A stretch of 64,000 nt of DNA from Corynebacterium provencense (GTDB taxonomy: Bacteria; Actinomycetota; Actinomycetes; Mycobacteriales; Mycobacteriaceae). The DNA lies in NCBI GenBank assembly GCA_900049755.1, contig LT160593.1, positions 893,600-957,599 on the forward strand, in the 5' to 3' direction. Below the pieces are notes generated by a model that was given only the letters and a program-made list of their open reading frames with translations, did not search any database and was not told the DNA's origin. The translations under genes were made by a program, and so were the position numbers. This document shows positions 1 to 8,633 of this stretch, in pieces; positions within the stretch are counted from its first letter, which is position 1, and each line of letters begins with the position of its first letter.

Positions 1-171
1 CTCCGCGACCGGCGTCCCCGGCTGGCCGGCCGACGGTGACACCGGGGACGCGTCCTGCACCGGGGATCCTGTTCCACCTCCGGACAGGGACAGCACCAGA
101 GGGACGGCCGCCACACCGAGTCCGACGAGCACGACGACGACGAGGAGGAGTGTGCGGGCCCTGTCGCTCAC
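1..171 (-). CDS. Membrane-anchored exported protein, N-terminal fragment (possibly TlpA-like)
   Basis: Only the first 57 codons are in the window; the gene continues past the left edge. The GTG start at 171 overlaps the nth stop codon as GTGA, so the two genes are translationally coupled. The peptide begins with a short basic stretch (VSDRAR) followed by a strongly hydrophobic segment ([20 protein letters not shown]), then a Gly/Ser/Pro-rich linker. This is the layout of a signal anchor with an extracytoplasmic domain. In other actinobacteria the gene downstream of nth encodes a TlpA-like thioredoxin, and that is the best guess. The catalytic domain is not visible, so the function is inferred from position only. 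Confidence 0.55.
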   Translation of the reverse strand, partial: MSDRARTLLLVVVVLVGLGVAAVPLVLSLSGGGTGSPVQDASPVSPSAGQPGTPVAE

Positions 172-869
172 GCCGTCACCAGCTTTCCGGCGTCCGCGAC
201 GTCCAGGGGGCCGGCCGTCCCGGCGGAGGGGCACAGCCGTGCCAGGACGCACACCCCGCAGGCGGCGCGGCGGGAATGACAGACGCGACGTCCGTGGAAT
301 ATCAGCCGGTGGGAGAACATCGTCCACTCCTTCTTCTCGACCATGGCGGTGATCTCCCGCTCAACTGCCACCGGATCGGTCTGCTCCGTGAGTCCGAGGC
401 GTCGGACAAGACGTCCGACATGGGTGTCCACCGGGAATCCTGGCACACCGAAAGCGTTGCCCAGTATCACGTTGGCGGTCTTACGCCCCACACCCGGAAG
501 CGCGACAAGTTCCTCCATGGTGCGGGGAACTTCACCTCCGTACCTTTCGGTGAGGACGGCACCGGCCCTGATGAGGTTGGACGCCTTGTTGCGGAAGAAC
601 CCGGTGGGCCGGATCAGCTCCTCGAGAGCTGCGGGTGACGCCCCTGCATAGGCCGCCGCGTCCGGGTAGGCGGCGAACAGTGCCGGGGTGACCTGGTTGA
701 CCCGCCTGTCTGTGCACTGGGCAGAAAGTACCGTGGCGACCAGCAGTTCCAGCGGATTCGTGAAGTTGAGCTCACAGTGTGCGTCCGGGTACTCCTCTGC
801 CAGGAGACGGTTGATCCGGCGGGTACGACGGGTACGCGCCAGGGGAGTTTCAGGCTTACTGGCCGACAT
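168..869 (-). CDS. nth: Endonuclease III (DNA glycosylase/AP lyase)
   Basis: Base-excision repair enzyme that removes oxidised pyrimidines and nicks AP sites. The helix-hairpin-helix [13 protein letters not shown] carries the catalytic Lys, and the following PVDTHVGR holds the catalytic Asp. The C-terminal [4Fe-4S] cluster Cys pattern C-X6-C-X2-C-X5-C is intact ([17 protein letters not shown]). Translation could begin further upstream, but ATG 869 fits best: the family-like sequence starts just after it, and a hexamer TAGGCT lies 8 nt before it, suggesting a leaderless transcript. It lies divergent from glxR, as in other corynebacteria and mycobacteria, and overlaps the next gene by GTGA. Confidence 0.93.
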   Translation of the reverse strand: MSASKPETPLARTRRTRRINRLLAEEYPDAHCELNFTNPLELLVATVLSAQCTDRRVNQVTPALFAAYPDAAAYAGASPAALEELIRPTGFFRNKASNLIRAGAVLTERYGGEVPRTMEELVALPGVGRKTANVILGNAFGVPGFPVDTHVGRLVRRLGLTEQTDPVAVEREITAMVEKKEWTMFSHRLIFHGRRVCHSRRAACGVCVLARLCPSAGTAGPLDVADAGKLVTA

Positions 870-877
870 GAGCGACC

Positions 878-883
878 AGCCTA
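878..883 (-). promoter_or_regulatory. Probable -10 element of nth
   Basis: TAGGCT on the minus strand ends 8 nt before the nth ATG. There is no Shine-Dalgarno sequence between, which suggests a leaderless mRNA. Confidence 0.45.
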
Positions 884-1009
884 GTCGTTGACCCTGTGCT
901 GTACCCTGTCCCGTAGCCTGTGACACGGTCGGTGCCTGTGCGCCCCCCAGTTCCCCCCGCACGGCAGCGCACGCTGTACTCTGTGCGGTAAACCATGACG
1001 CCGGGCCGT

Positions 1010-1027
1010 TGTGACCAACCTGTCACA
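1010..1027. promoter_or_regulatory. CRP/GlxR-like palindrome upstream of glxR
   Basis: The half-sites TGTGA and TCACA are both perfect matches to the CRP/GlxR consensus, but are separated by 8 nt rather than the usual 6. The site lies 45 nt upstream of the glxR start, so autoregulation is plausible. The wrong spacing makes binding uncertain. Confidence 0.4.
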
Positions 1028-1071
1028 GCCGACGTCCACGGCAGCGCAGCTTTACAGGAGTCTAACAGGCA

Positions 1072-1755
1072 ATGGGCGAAGTACACGAGATCCTCTCCCG
1101 CGCAGGCATCTTCCAGGGAGTCGAAGCAGCGGCGGTCAACACTCTGATCGAGCAGCTGGATTCGACGACTTTCCCCCGCGGCACCACGATCTTCGACGAG
1201 GGGGAACCCGGTGACCGCCTCTACATCATCATCTCCGGCAAGGTGAAGTTGGCCCGGCACGCCCCCGACGGCCGCGAGAATCTGCTGACCATCATGGGAC
1301 CCTCCGACATGTTCGGCGAGCTCTCCATCTTCGATCCCGGCCCCCGCACCTCGGCGGCGGTGTGCGTCACCGAGGTCGCCACCGCGACGATGGACTCCCG
1401 CATGCTCCATGACTGGATCCGGGCGCACCCGGAGATCTCCGAACAGCTGCTGCGTGTCCTGGCGCGGCGTCTGCGCCGCACGAACAACGCCCTGGCCGAC
1501 CTCATCTTCACGGATGTCCCCGGCCGGGTGGCCAAGGCACTCCTGCAGCTCGCCAACCGTTTCGGCGTGCAGGAGGGTGGCGCACTGCGCGTGCACCACG
1601 ATCTCACCCAGGAGGAGATCGCCCAGCTGGTCGGAGCGTCCAGGGAAACGGTGAACAAAGCCCTCGCAGAGTTCGCCCACCGGGGCTGGATCCGCCTTGA
1701 GGGCAAGTCTGTCCTGATCTCGGACACGGAACGTCTCGCCAAGCGCGCCAGGTGA
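1072..1755 (+). CDS. glxR: CRP/FNR-family cAMP-responsive global regulator GlxR
   Basis: 227-residue transcription factor of the length typical for GlxR. The N-terminal cyclic-nucleotide-binding beta-barrel covers roughly residues 10-120. It includes the phosphate-binding cassette [16 protein letters not shown], with Glu and Arg positioned for cAMP. A dimerisation helix follows, and a C-terminal winged helix carries the recognition motif [20 protein letters not shown] (about residues 170-190). An AGGAG ribosome-binding site lies about 11 nt upstream of ATG 1072. In corynebacteria GlxR controls carbon metabolism and many other genes. Candidate GlxR boxes occur upstream of this gene and of whcA. 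Divergent from nth. Confidence 0.95.
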   Translation: MGEVHEILSRAGIFQGVEAAAVNTLIEQLDSTTFPRGTTIFDEGEPGDRLYIIISGKVKLARHAPDGRENLLTIMGPSDMFGELSIFDPGPRTSAAVCVTEVATATMDSRMLHDWIRAHPEISEQLLRVLARRLRRTNNALADLIFTDVPGRVAKALLQLANRFGVQEGGALRVHHDLTQEEIAQLVGASRETVNKALAEFAHRGWIRLEGKSVLISDTERLAKRAR

Positions 1756-1845
1756 CAGTCCGCCCCTCACTGACCCTCAGGCGTTTTCCGCACTCTCCGA
1801 CGATTACGCCGCGCCCCGGGTACGGAACTGCTAGTTTCGGACCTG

Positions 1846-3006
1846 ATGCAGGGCCACCTGCAAGAATTGAGGGCCAGGCGCATGAGGTCACCACACGTCG
1901 GAACCGACCCTGAAATCGACCATCCGGGCGAAACCGGCACCGGCGGGGCAGCCGGGCCCGGGGGCGGGGGCGGGGACGCCGGAACCGGCACAGACGGCAT
2001 CGACTCCTGCGTGGGCGGGACTCCACTGATCCGCCTCAACCGCCTCTGCCGGGCCCGGGGCGTCTCCGTCTGGGGAAAGATGGAGGGGTTCAATCCCGGG
2101 GGAAGCGCGAAGGACAGGACCGCCCGGGCACTCCTCGATTCAGCGGTCTCCACCGGTGTCACCGGACCGGGGGGCACTGTCGTCGAGTCCAGCTCAGGCA
2201 ACCTCGGGGTCGCACTGGCCCGGTCCTGTGCCCTGCGCGGGATCAGCTTCCACTGCGTGGTGGATCCGAGGGTCAACCGTCAGACCGTGGCGGTCATGGA
2301 GGCTCTGGGGGCGACCATCCACCGGGTACTGTCACCGGATCCCGCGACCGGGGACTGGCTGGCTGCACGCCGTCACCGTGTCCGGGAGCTGCTTGAGACG
2401 CTCCCCGGATCCGTGAACCTCGACCAGTACTCCAACAGGGCCGCACTGGACGCCCACGCCGACGGCACCATGAGAGAGATCATCGCGCAGCTCGGCCACC
2501 CTCCCGACCATCTGCTCGTCGCCGTGAGCACCACGGGAACGATCGGGGGGTGCCTGCGTCTCCTGCGGCGGATCGGGGCGTCCACCACCGTCACCGCCGT
2601 GGACGCCCGGGGTTCGGTCCTGTACGGGGGGACACCGGGGGAGAGACCTCTTCCCGGCTACGGCGCCGGCGTGGTGCCTGAGCTCTCCCGCATGTCCTCC
2701 CCTGACCGCCTGGACCGGGTCAGTGCGCCGAGAGCTGTGGCCGGTGCCCGGCTGACCGCCCGGCGTGAGGGTTTTCTCCCCGGCGCCTCCGGAGGAGCGG
2801 TTGTTGCCGCGTTCATGGCCCTGCGGTCGGCGATACGTCCGGGCGAGGACGCCGTCCTCGTCTTCCACGATTTCGGCAACGCCTACCTCGAGACCCTCTA
2901 CGACGATGACTGGGTCAGAACCCACATCGCCGAACCGGGTGACCTCCCGGATCTGGACGGTTCGACGTCCGGCGTCTCCGGGGATTCTCCGGGGGCTGTC
3001 CTGTGA
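1846..3006 (+). CDS. PLP-dependent cysteine synthase-like enzyme (SbnA type)
   Basis: Fold-type II PLP enzyme of the cysteine synthase/SbnA family, 386 residues. The first ~55 residues are Gly-rich and not conserved-looking; the core begins at GGTPLIRLNRL. The Schiff-base lysine lies in NPGGSAKDRTA, the substrate loop in ESSSGNLGVALA, and the PLP phosphate loop in VSTTGTIGG. SbnA-type enzymes condense O-phosphoserine with glutamate on the way to 2,3-diaminopropionate for siderophores. Ordinary O-acetylserine sulfhydrylase is the alternative. It overlaps the next gene by GTGA, and that gene holds an SbnH-like decarboxylase domain, which supports a specialised pathway. ATG 1882 is an alternative start. 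No SbnB-like dehydrogenase or siderophore synthetase is in the window. Confidence 0.8.
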   Translation: MQGHLQELRARRMRSPHVGTDPEIDHPGETGTGGAAGPGGGGGDAGTGTDGIDSCVGGTPLIRLNRLCRARGVSVWGKMEGFNPGGSAKDRTARALLDSAVSTGVTGPGGTVVESSSGNLGVALARSCALRGISFHCVVDPRVNRQTVAVMEALGATIHRVLSPDPATGDWLAARRHRVRELLETLPGSVNLDQYSNRAALDAHADGTMREIIAQLGHPPDHLLVAVSTTGTIGGCLRLLRRIGASTTVTAVDARGSVLYGGTPGERPLPGYGAGVVPELSRMSSPDRLDRVSAPRAVAGARLTARREGFLPGASGGAVVAAFMALRSAIRPGEDAVLVFHDFGNAYLETLYDDDWVRTHIAEPGDLPDLDGSTSGVSGDSPGAVL

Positions 3007-6000
3007 CCGCCCCCGGAACTGTCAGGGTGGCCGTGGTCGGTGCAGGACCGCGGGGGTTGTGGGCGGTGGAGGAGTTGACGGCACAGGCCGCCGCCCACCG
3101 GGTGCCGGTGTCGGTCGAGGTGTGGGACCCCTCCCCTGCCGGGGCCGGTTCAGCCTACGGTCCGGGGCAGCCGGACCACTGGACGATGAACGTGTCCTCC
3201 TCGATCGTCCGCACGGCCGCCGGTTCCTTCGACGGGTGGCGTCGGTCCCGTGGGGAGGCCCTGCCTCTTGACCCGTTTCCGCCGAGATCCCTCGTGGGCG
3301 AGTTCTTCGCCTGGTCCTGGCGGGTTCTTCTCTCCGGACTTCCCCGGGGCTGTACGGTCCGCCATGTCCGGGACAGGGTCACCTCGGTGGAGCCTGCTGA
3401 CGGAGGTGACGGCTCCGACGGGTGGTCGCTGACATGTGGTGACGGTGTGCACCTGTACGACGAGGTTCTGCTTGCCACGGGTCATGCGGCCCGGTGGCCC
3501 GGAATGCTTCCCCGGGATGCCCGTACCTGCGGCGTCTATCCTCCCGGGGAGCTCTCCGCGGTCGCCCCGGGGTCGCGCACGGTGGTGCGGGGTACGGCTC
3601 TGACGTTCATCGACGCCGCCCTGGAACTCACGGTGGGCCGGGGCGGCTCCTTCGTCCCCGCCGCTGACGTCGGGCCGGGTGTCCGGGCCGGTTCCGGTGG
3701 CCGTCACGACCTGGTCTACGTGCGTTCCGGACGGGAGCCGGCCGCCATTGTTCCCGTGGGCAGGAGGGGACGGTTCATGGAGGTGAAACCTGACCCCCGG
3801 CTGCCCTTGGCGTCCGTTTCCGCGGAGGACGCCCTGACCGCCGGCCGGGCACGGGCACGGATCTGCGGGGATCTGGCGGAGCTCCGGGAGGTGGTCGCGG
3901 ACTATGCCGTGGTGCTGCTGGACCGGGTCCGGGGTACGGGGTCGCACGATGAGGTCACCGCGGTCCTCGACGGGACAGACGGGGACGATGGACCGTCCGG
4001 GGGGTCTCGGACGCAGTCCCGGCAGGCGGTGGAGGAACTGCGCAGGTCGCGCGATATCGCGGTCGGTGATCTTCCCCCCGGGCCCGCATGGGCGGTCGGA
4101 CAGGCGTTCCGACAGCTCTACCCGGCCGTCGTGGACCGGGTCGCAGACACCACCCGCCCTGAACTCACCGGATTCCGCGCTCTGGCAGCAACCCTGGAGC
4201 GTGTGGCCTTCGGCCCCACCCCCGGCAACGCGTCGAGACTGCTCGCCCTCATCGACGAGGGCATCGTCGACTGCGGGTGTCTCACCGGAATTGTGGCACC
4301 GGAAGGCACAGACAAGACTGCAGGCAGGGGCGCAGACAGAGATGCAGACAGGGATGCAGACCACGTGGTGGACGCCGTGCTCGCGCCCCCCGGGGTCACT
4401 CGGGGCTCCCTTGTCGACTGCCTTGTAGACGGCCCTGTCGACGGCCCTGCTCGCCGGACCTCGCCTGCCTGCACCACCGGTGGCCGCAGGGCACCCGGTG
4501 AATCCGGCACCACGGTCCTGCCCCCGGACGGCAGTGTCCCCGGATACACCCACCTCACCGTGGTGGGCAGGGACGTCGAGCCCCGACGTCCCGGTGCGGA
4601 CACACTGTCGCGTCGGCTCCACGACGTCATCCCGCGGTGGGCTCAGCGGGTCATCCGGGACCACGGGCGAACCACGGTCAAGGACACCCGTGCCCACGCC
4701 ACCGTACCGTTGACGGGAAGGCTGGAGCCCTGGATGGTTGAACTCCTCGAGGACCCGGACACGGTCAGCTCGCTCCTGGACGACCACGGTTCCCCGGTCA
4801 ATGTCCACCACACCGCCCCGGTCCTGAGAAATGCCGGGGAGCTTGTCGGGGCCGGCCGGGACTGCGGGGTGGACGTCCGGGTGTTCCTGGCGCGTAAAGC
4901 CAACAAGATCCTCACCGCGGTGGACACCGCCGCTGCCGCCGGACACGGCATCGACGTCGCCGGTGACAGGGAACTGAGCCAGGTGCTGGCACGGGGGGTG
5001 CCCGGGGAACGTGTGATCCTCAGCGCTGCGGTGAAGCCGGTGGAGCTCATCGACGCGGCGGTCAGGGCCGGTGTCACCGTCTCGGCGGACACTCCCGCGG
5101 AGGCGGAGCGGGTTCGGCGGGCGGCGATCTCGGCCGGTGTGACCGCTGTCTCTTTTATACATCCTGAGTGGTTTAAAAGACAGGCGCTGCGGGTGGCGGT
5201 ACGGCCCGGGGGGGGCGCCGGCCCTGCCTCCCCCCAGTTTGGGCGGGTTCGGCGGGCGGCGATCTCGGCCGGTGTGACCGCCCGGGTGGCTCCCCGGATC
5301 GCCCCCGACCCGTCGACGCTGCCGGCGACCCGCTTCGGGGCGTCCCCGCACGAGTGGATCCGCTGGATGGAGGACACCGGTTCCGGCTGTGGCGGGGACT
5401 CCCTCACGGTCTGCGGAATGCACGTGCACCTGCACGGCTACTCTGCCGCGGACAGGAGGACTGCCCTGGGACAGGCACTCACGGTCGTGGACGCCGCCGG
5501 AGAACTCGGTCACCGTCCGGAGTTCGTCGACCTCGGAGGCGGGGTGCCGATGAGCTACCTGGACGACGCGGAGCAGTGGGAGGCCTTCCTCAGGGAGCGG
5601 GCGCGCGTCGCCGTCCGGGACAGCGGGATGCCTGCGGACGAGGGCTTCACGTGGAAGGATGATCCGCTGCGCACCATCTATCCTTTCCATCAGGGCCCGG
5701 TCCGGGGCGGATGGCTCCGTGACCTGCTCACCGGACCTGTGGCGGTCGGGGATGTCACGGCGACGGCCGCGGACGCCCTGACCGGAAGGGGACTGCGGCT
5801 GCACCTGGAACCGGGGAGGTCCGTCCTCGACGGAGTCGGGATGACCCTGGCCAGGGTCGCATTCCTCAAGGAGCGCAGTGACGGGGTGCCGTTGATCGGG
5901 CTGGAGATGAACCGGACCCAGTGCCGGACAACCTCCGACGATTTCCTGGCTGACCCTGTTCTCGTTCGCTGCGGGCCGGGTACGGGCCGGACCGGGGCCC

Positions 6001-6305
6001 GCAGCGGCTTTCTCGTCGGCGCGTACTGCATCGAGGACGAGGTCATCCTCCGACGCCGGGTGACATTCCCGGACGGGGTGGAGGTGGGCGATGTCGTGGC
6101 CCTGCCGAACACCGGCGGGTACTACATGCACATCCTGGAGAGTGCGTCACACCAGATCCCGTTGGCTGTGAATCTGGTCACCGCAGAATCCACCGGGGTC
6201 CCCGGGGCCCACGGGACGGGGGGACGCGTATCACGCGGGCGGGGCGCAGATCAGGGAACCGTGTTTCCCCCGCTCCGGTTCGTCGTCGACCCCGTCGACC
6301 GCTGA
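3003..6305 (+). CDS. FAD/NAD(P)-binding domain fused to fold-type III PLP decarboxylase
   Basis: Giant protein of 1100 residues as read. The N-terminal ~420 residues form an FAD-NAD(P)-binding domain: Rossmann motif VAVVGAGPRGLWAVEEL, then MNVSSSIVRT and a second nucleotide-binding region near LLATGHAARWP. A variable linker (about residues 430-510) leads to an alanine racemase/diaminopimelate decarboxylase-like domain. That domain has the PLP lysine in FLARKANKILTA, the glycine loop DLGGGVPMSYL, and a C-terminal YCIEDEVILRRR segment. It resembles SbnH and Y4yA-type decarboxylases (from memory). GTG 3003 overlaps the stop of the SbnA-like gene. Residues ~702-747 come from an in-frame 135-bp adapter artifact at 5108-5242, so the true protein is probably 1055 residues. 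Substrate unknown. Confidence 0.8.
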   Translation: MTAPGTVRVAVVGAGPRGLWAVEELTAQAAAHRVPVSVEVWDPSPAGAGSAYGPGQPDHWTMNVSSSIVRTAAGSFDGWRRSRGEALPLDPFPPRSLVGEFFAWSWRVLLSGLPRGCTVRHVRDRVTSVEPADGGDGSDGWSLTCGDGVHLYDEVLLATGHAARWPGMLPRDARTCGVYPPGELSAVAPGSRTVVRGTALTFIDAALELTVGRGGSFVPAADVGPGVRAGSGGRHDLVYVRSGREPAAIVPVGRRGRFMEVKPDPRLPLASVSAEDALTAGRARARICGDLAELREVVADYAVVLLDRVRGTGSHDEVTAVLDGTDGDDGPSGGSRTQSRQAVEELRRSRDIAVGDLPPGPAWAVGQAFRQLYPAVVDRVADTTRPELTGFRALAATLERVAFGPTPGNASRLLALIDEGIVDCGCLTGIVAPEGTDKTAGRGADRDADRDADHVVDAVLAPPGVTRGSLVDCLVDGPVDGPARRTSPACTTGGRRAPGESGTTVLPPDGSVPGYTHLTVVGRDVEPRRPGADTLSRRLHDVIPRWAQRVIRDHGRTTVKDTRAHATVPLTGRLEPWMVELLEDPDTVSSLLDDHGSPVNVHHTAPVLRNAGELVGAGRDCGVDVRVFLARKANKILTAVDTAAAAGHGIDVAGDRELSQVLARGVPGERVILSAAVKPVELIDAAVRAGVTVSADTPAEAERVRRAAISAGVTAVSFIHPEWFKRQALRVAVRPGGGAGPASPQFGRVRRAAISAGVTARVAPRIAPDPSTLPATRFGASPHEWIRWMEDTGSGCGGDSLTVCGMHVHLHGYSAADRRTALGQALTVVDAAGELGHRPEFVDLGGGVPMSYLDDAEQWEAFLRERARVAVRDSGMPADEGFTWKDDPLRTIYPFHQGPVRGGWLRDLLTGPVAVGDVTATAADALTGRGLRLHLEPGRSVLDGVGMTLARVAFLKERSDGVPLIGLEMNRTQCRTTSDDFLADPVLVRCGPGTGRTGARSGFLVGAYCIEDEVILRRRVTFPDGVEVGDVVALPNTGGYYMHILESASHQIPLAVNLVTAESTGVPGAHGTGGRVSRGRGADQGTVFPPLRFVVDPVDR
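5108..5242. other. Assembly artifact: mate-pair junction adapter inside the PLP gene
   Basis: Bases 5146-5183 form a 38-bp degraded palindrome starting CTGTCTCTT and ending AAAAGACAG. Its length and ends match the Nextera mate-pair junction adapter (two back-to-back Tn5 mosaic ends). It is flanked by a perfect 39-bp direct repeat (5108-5146 and 5243-5281), as expected when a chimeric read is used to close a gap. The extra 135 bp is a multiple of three, so the reading frame survives but gains 45 false codons. The source of the ~60 bp after the adapter was not found by eye. Confidence 0.85.
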
Positions 6306-6374
6306 GCCTGCAGAACTCCGGCCGGCTGGTTCAGGGCCAACCGGTTTCTGCCGGCCGGCTTCTGCCGGTGACCG

Positions 6375-7211
6375 TCAGTTCGTGGGCAGACCGAGGTAGC
6401 GCAGTGTCACCCGGGTGGACTGCTTCGCCGCCGACCGCAGTACCGGGTCGACATCGGTGTATATCGCGTCGACGATCTGTCCGACCGTGGCGTCCTCCCC
6501 CAGTTCCTTCACTGCGGCGGTGACCTGGGCGATCCTCTGTTCACGGCGGTCGATGTACTTCTCCACGACCTCCGCGGCATCGGCACGGTCGGGGCCGTGA
6601 CCGGGCAGCAGACGGACGCCGTGACTGCGCTTCTCGAGTTTCCGGAGGGAGTCGAGGTAGTCCCCCAGATCACCGCTGGTCTCGGAGATCATCGTGGTGT
6701 GCCGCCCGGCGAGGGTGTCACCGCTGATGATTCCTTCGACATCGTCGTCTGTTCCCGCGGCGCCACCTGCACCGTGCACGAAGAAGCAGACCGAGTCACC
6801 GGTGTGCCCGGGGGTCGCGACGACCTCGATGGTGGGGGTGAGACCGTCGACGCGGATCAGCTCACCGTCTGTGAGCACCTCCCCGCCGGCGCAGTAGCGC
6901 GGATCCAGGGCCCGTACCGGCGCCCCGGTGAGCTGACGGAACCTGGCGGCCCCGTCAGCGTGGTCGCCGTGATGGTGGGTCAGGAGGATGAGCGCGACTT
7001 TCGCTCCCCCCGCCTCGGCCCTGGACTGAAGCACATTGAGATGCCCCTCATCCTGCGGACCCGGATCGACGACGACGGCCGCCCGGTCTCCCGGAGCCCG
7101 GATAATCCATGAATTGGTGCCTTCGAGAGCGGTGTAGCTGGGATTGTCACACAGCACCACTCCGACCGAGTGGGTGACGGGACGCAACTGGCTGTAAGCG
7201 GGATGCTCCAT
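6375..7211 (-). CDS. MBL-fold metallo-hydrolase
   Basis: 278-residue metallo-beta-lactamase-fold hydrolase. The metal-binding motif THHHGDHAD is intact, and further ligands lie in VATPGHTGDS, IISGDTLAG and LLPGHGPD. The C-terminal helical part (YIDRREQRIAQV) resembles LACTB2-like proteins, some of which are RNases or thioesterases; the substrate cannot be told from sequence. The frame stays open far upstream, but ATG 7211 is the likely start: TAGGAT lies 7 nt before it (leaderless), and the upstream part of the frame is antisense overlap with the RidA gene. The position next to ridA and whiB is conserved in Corynebacterium and Mycobacterium. Confidence 0.9.
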   Translation of the reverse strand: MEHPAYSQLRPVTHSVGVVLCDNPSYTALEGTNSWIIRAPGDRAAVVVDPGPQDEGHLNVLQSRAEAGGAKVALILLTHHHGDHADGAARFRQLTGAPVRALDPRYCAGGEVLTDGELIRVDGLTPTIEVVATPGHTGDSVCFFVHGAGGAAGTDDDVEGIISGDTLAGRHTTMISETSGDLGDYLDSLRKLEKRSHGVRLLPGHGPDRADAAEVVEKYIDRREQRIAQVTAAVKELGEDATVGQIVDAIYTDVDPVLRSAAKQSTRVTLRYLGLPTN

Positions 7212-7404
7212 GAACCCGATCCTACTGTCATCCACCGCCCCACCGCCCGGCTGATCCGCGGGGAACTGCCGGAGACCCGCTTCGTGTGGATCGGGGACGG
7301 GGACGGCAAAGACACCGGGTGGAGCAGCGGCGCAGGTCCCGCGCCGGTGCCCGGACGGCCGCGCAGTGGCGCGGGAGCGTGTGGAAGGGGGGCTGCCACC
7401 GACC

Positions 7405-7869
7405 TCAGTCGGCGACGCGGACGATGAGCTCGATCTCCACCGGACTGCCGAGCGGCAGTTCTGCGACCCCCACCGCGCTGCGCGCATGGGCGCCGGCGTC
7501 ACCGAAGATCTCCCCGAGAAGTTCGGAGGCCCCGTTGACGACGCCGGGCTGACCACCGAATCCGGGAGCAGAGGCGACGAATCCGACGACCTTGACCACC
7601 TGGACGACCGAGTCGAGGCCGACGAGGGCGTCCACGGCGGCCAGGGCGTTGAGGGTGGCGGTACGGGCGTAGTCGCGGGCCCGGTCGGGGGAGACCGCGG
7701 CGTCCTGACCGACGGAACCGGTGGCGGGGAGTTCCCCGTCGACGAAGGGGAGCTGGCCGGAGGTGTAGACAAGGTCGCCGCTGCGCAGGGCCGGCACGTA
7801 GGCGGCGACAGGTGCGGCAACCGCGGGCAGGGTGATGCCCAGTTCGGACAGGCGTGCGGTGGCGGTCAT
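7405..7869 (-). CDS. RidA-family (YjgF/UK114-like) enamine/imine deaminase
   Basis: 154-residue protein of the RidA/YjgF family. These proteins hydrolyse reactive enamine/imine intermediates released by PLP enzymes such as threonine dehydratase. Family landmarks are LVYTSGQLPFVDGEL near residue 35, the repeated ARTATLNALAAVDALVG helix, and the C-terminal VEIELIVRVAD strand. It is longer at the N-terminus than the ~130-residue family core. The classical arginine that binds the carboxylate is not obvious at the usual place (the C-terminal region reads ARSAVGVAELPLGSPVEIE), so this may belong to a RidA subgroup rather than archetypal RidA. It starts 2 nt after the stop of the DUF4177 gene and is probably cotranscribed with it. 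Confidence 0.88.
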   Translation of the reverse strand: MTATARLSELGITLPAVAAPVAAYVPALRSGDLVYTSGQLPFVDGELPATGSVGQDAAVSPDRARDYARTATLNALAAVDALVGLDSVVQVVKVVGFVASAPGFGGQPGVVNGASELLGEIFGDAGAHARSAVGVAELPLGSPVEIELIVRVAD

Positions 7870-7871
7870 CC

Positions 7872-8024
7872 CTACTTCTCCTTCTTGAGGTAGGCGATGT
7901 GCTGCTCCCCGGTCGGCCCGGGGAGGACGGTGACGAGTTCCCAGCCGTCATCTCCCCAGGTGTCGAGGATCTGCTTGGTGGCGTGGGTGAGAAGCGGAAC
8001 GGTGGCGTATTCCCAGGAAGTCAT
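7872..8024 (-). CDS. Small DUF4177-type protein
   Basis: 50-residue protein (begins MTSWEYATVPLLTHATKQIL, ends AYLKKEK). The pattern of an aromatic start, WGDDGWELVTVLPG and a short C-terminal strand fits the DUF4177 family, whose function is not known. It precedes ridA by 2 nt, and the same small gene sits beside ridA in related genomes. AGAATA on the plus strand at 8031-8036 (TATTCT on the coding strand) lies 6 nt before the ATG, indicating a leaderless start. Confidence 0.8.
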   Translation of the reverse strand: MTSWEYATVPLLTHATKQILDTWGDDGWELVTVLPGPTGEQHIAYLKKEK

Positions 8025-8082
8025 GGAGCAAGAATACTGCACCGTCGGGAGGAGCCGGGCGGACCGTCATGCGACGCCCCGA

Positions 8083-8210
8083 ACCGGATACCCAGAACCG
8101 GATACCCCGGACCGGCTCGCCCGGGCAGGACCACGGAACCGGGGTCCCCGTAATCAGACGCGGGAGATCAGGCCCCGGGAAATCAGGTGCGGGAAACCGG
8201 GCGTGGCAGA
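8083..8210. repeat. Short imperfect repeats in the whcA 3' region
   Basis: The spacer between the DUF4177 start and the whcA stop holds two near-identical copies of AACCGGATACCC (near 8092 and 8106), then three GA/CA-ATCAGG units between 8165 and 8215. No gene or clear terminator is visible. Confidence 0.4.
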
Positions 8211-8633
8211 TCAGGCACTGCGGCTGTCCTCGTCAGCGGGGTTGAGCTGCCCGGCGAAGAAGTCTGCCCAGCTGGTGATCTCGGGGTGCCTGCGCAGCAG
8301 GGCCCGGCGCTGACGCTCGGTCATGCCGCCCCAGACACCGAATTCCACGTTGTTGTCGAGGGCGTCGGCCCGGCACTGCAGGACGACGGGACAGTGGCGG
8401 CAGATGGCGACAGCCTTGCGTTGGGCTGCTCCCCGGACGAAGAGTTCTTCGGGGTCCACGTTCCGGCAGTGTGCCTGCGTGACCCATTCGCCGCGGTTGG
8501 AGAAGGACTCCCGGGTGGTCACCTGCTGCGCTGTCCGTCGGAGTACACCACTGTCTGCCCTGCGGGTGTCGGAGCCGGTCTGGTCGGCGGTGCGGGTCAC
8601 ACCGTCGGAGGCTGTGCGGAGCGGAGCAGTCAT
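8211..8633 (-). CDS. whcA: WhiB-family iron-sulfur transcription regulator (WhcA/WhiB4-like)
   Basis: 140-residue WhiB-like protein. The four cluster cysteines are present: one in AHCRNVDP, two in CRHC, and one in VVLQC. The diagnostic GVWGGMTERQRRALLRR turn and basic helix follow. WhiB proteins bind a redox-sensitive [4Fe-4S] cluster and the housekeeping sigma factor. The pairing with a divergent ponA is the WhcA (Corynebacterium) / WhiB4 (Mycobacterium) arrangement, where the protein acts in the oxidative-stress response. The start is ATG 8633, with GGGAGG 8 nt upstream. Open frame continues further upstream but is unlikely to be used. A CRP/GlxR-like box lies about 95 nt upstream. Confidence 0.88.
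   Translation of the reverse strand: MTAPLRTASDGVTRTADQTGSDTRRADSGVLRRTAQQVTTRESFSNRGEWVTQAHCRNVDPEELFVRGAAQRKAVAICRHCPVVLQCRADALDNNVEFGVWGGMTERQRRALLRRHPEITSWADFFAGQLNPADEDSRSA

Noticed and set aside
3150..6131. Long minus-strand open frame (993 codons) antisense to the PLP fusion gene
   Set aside because: GC-rich shadow frame with low-complexity translation and no domain motif; the plus strand carries clear enzyme motifs.
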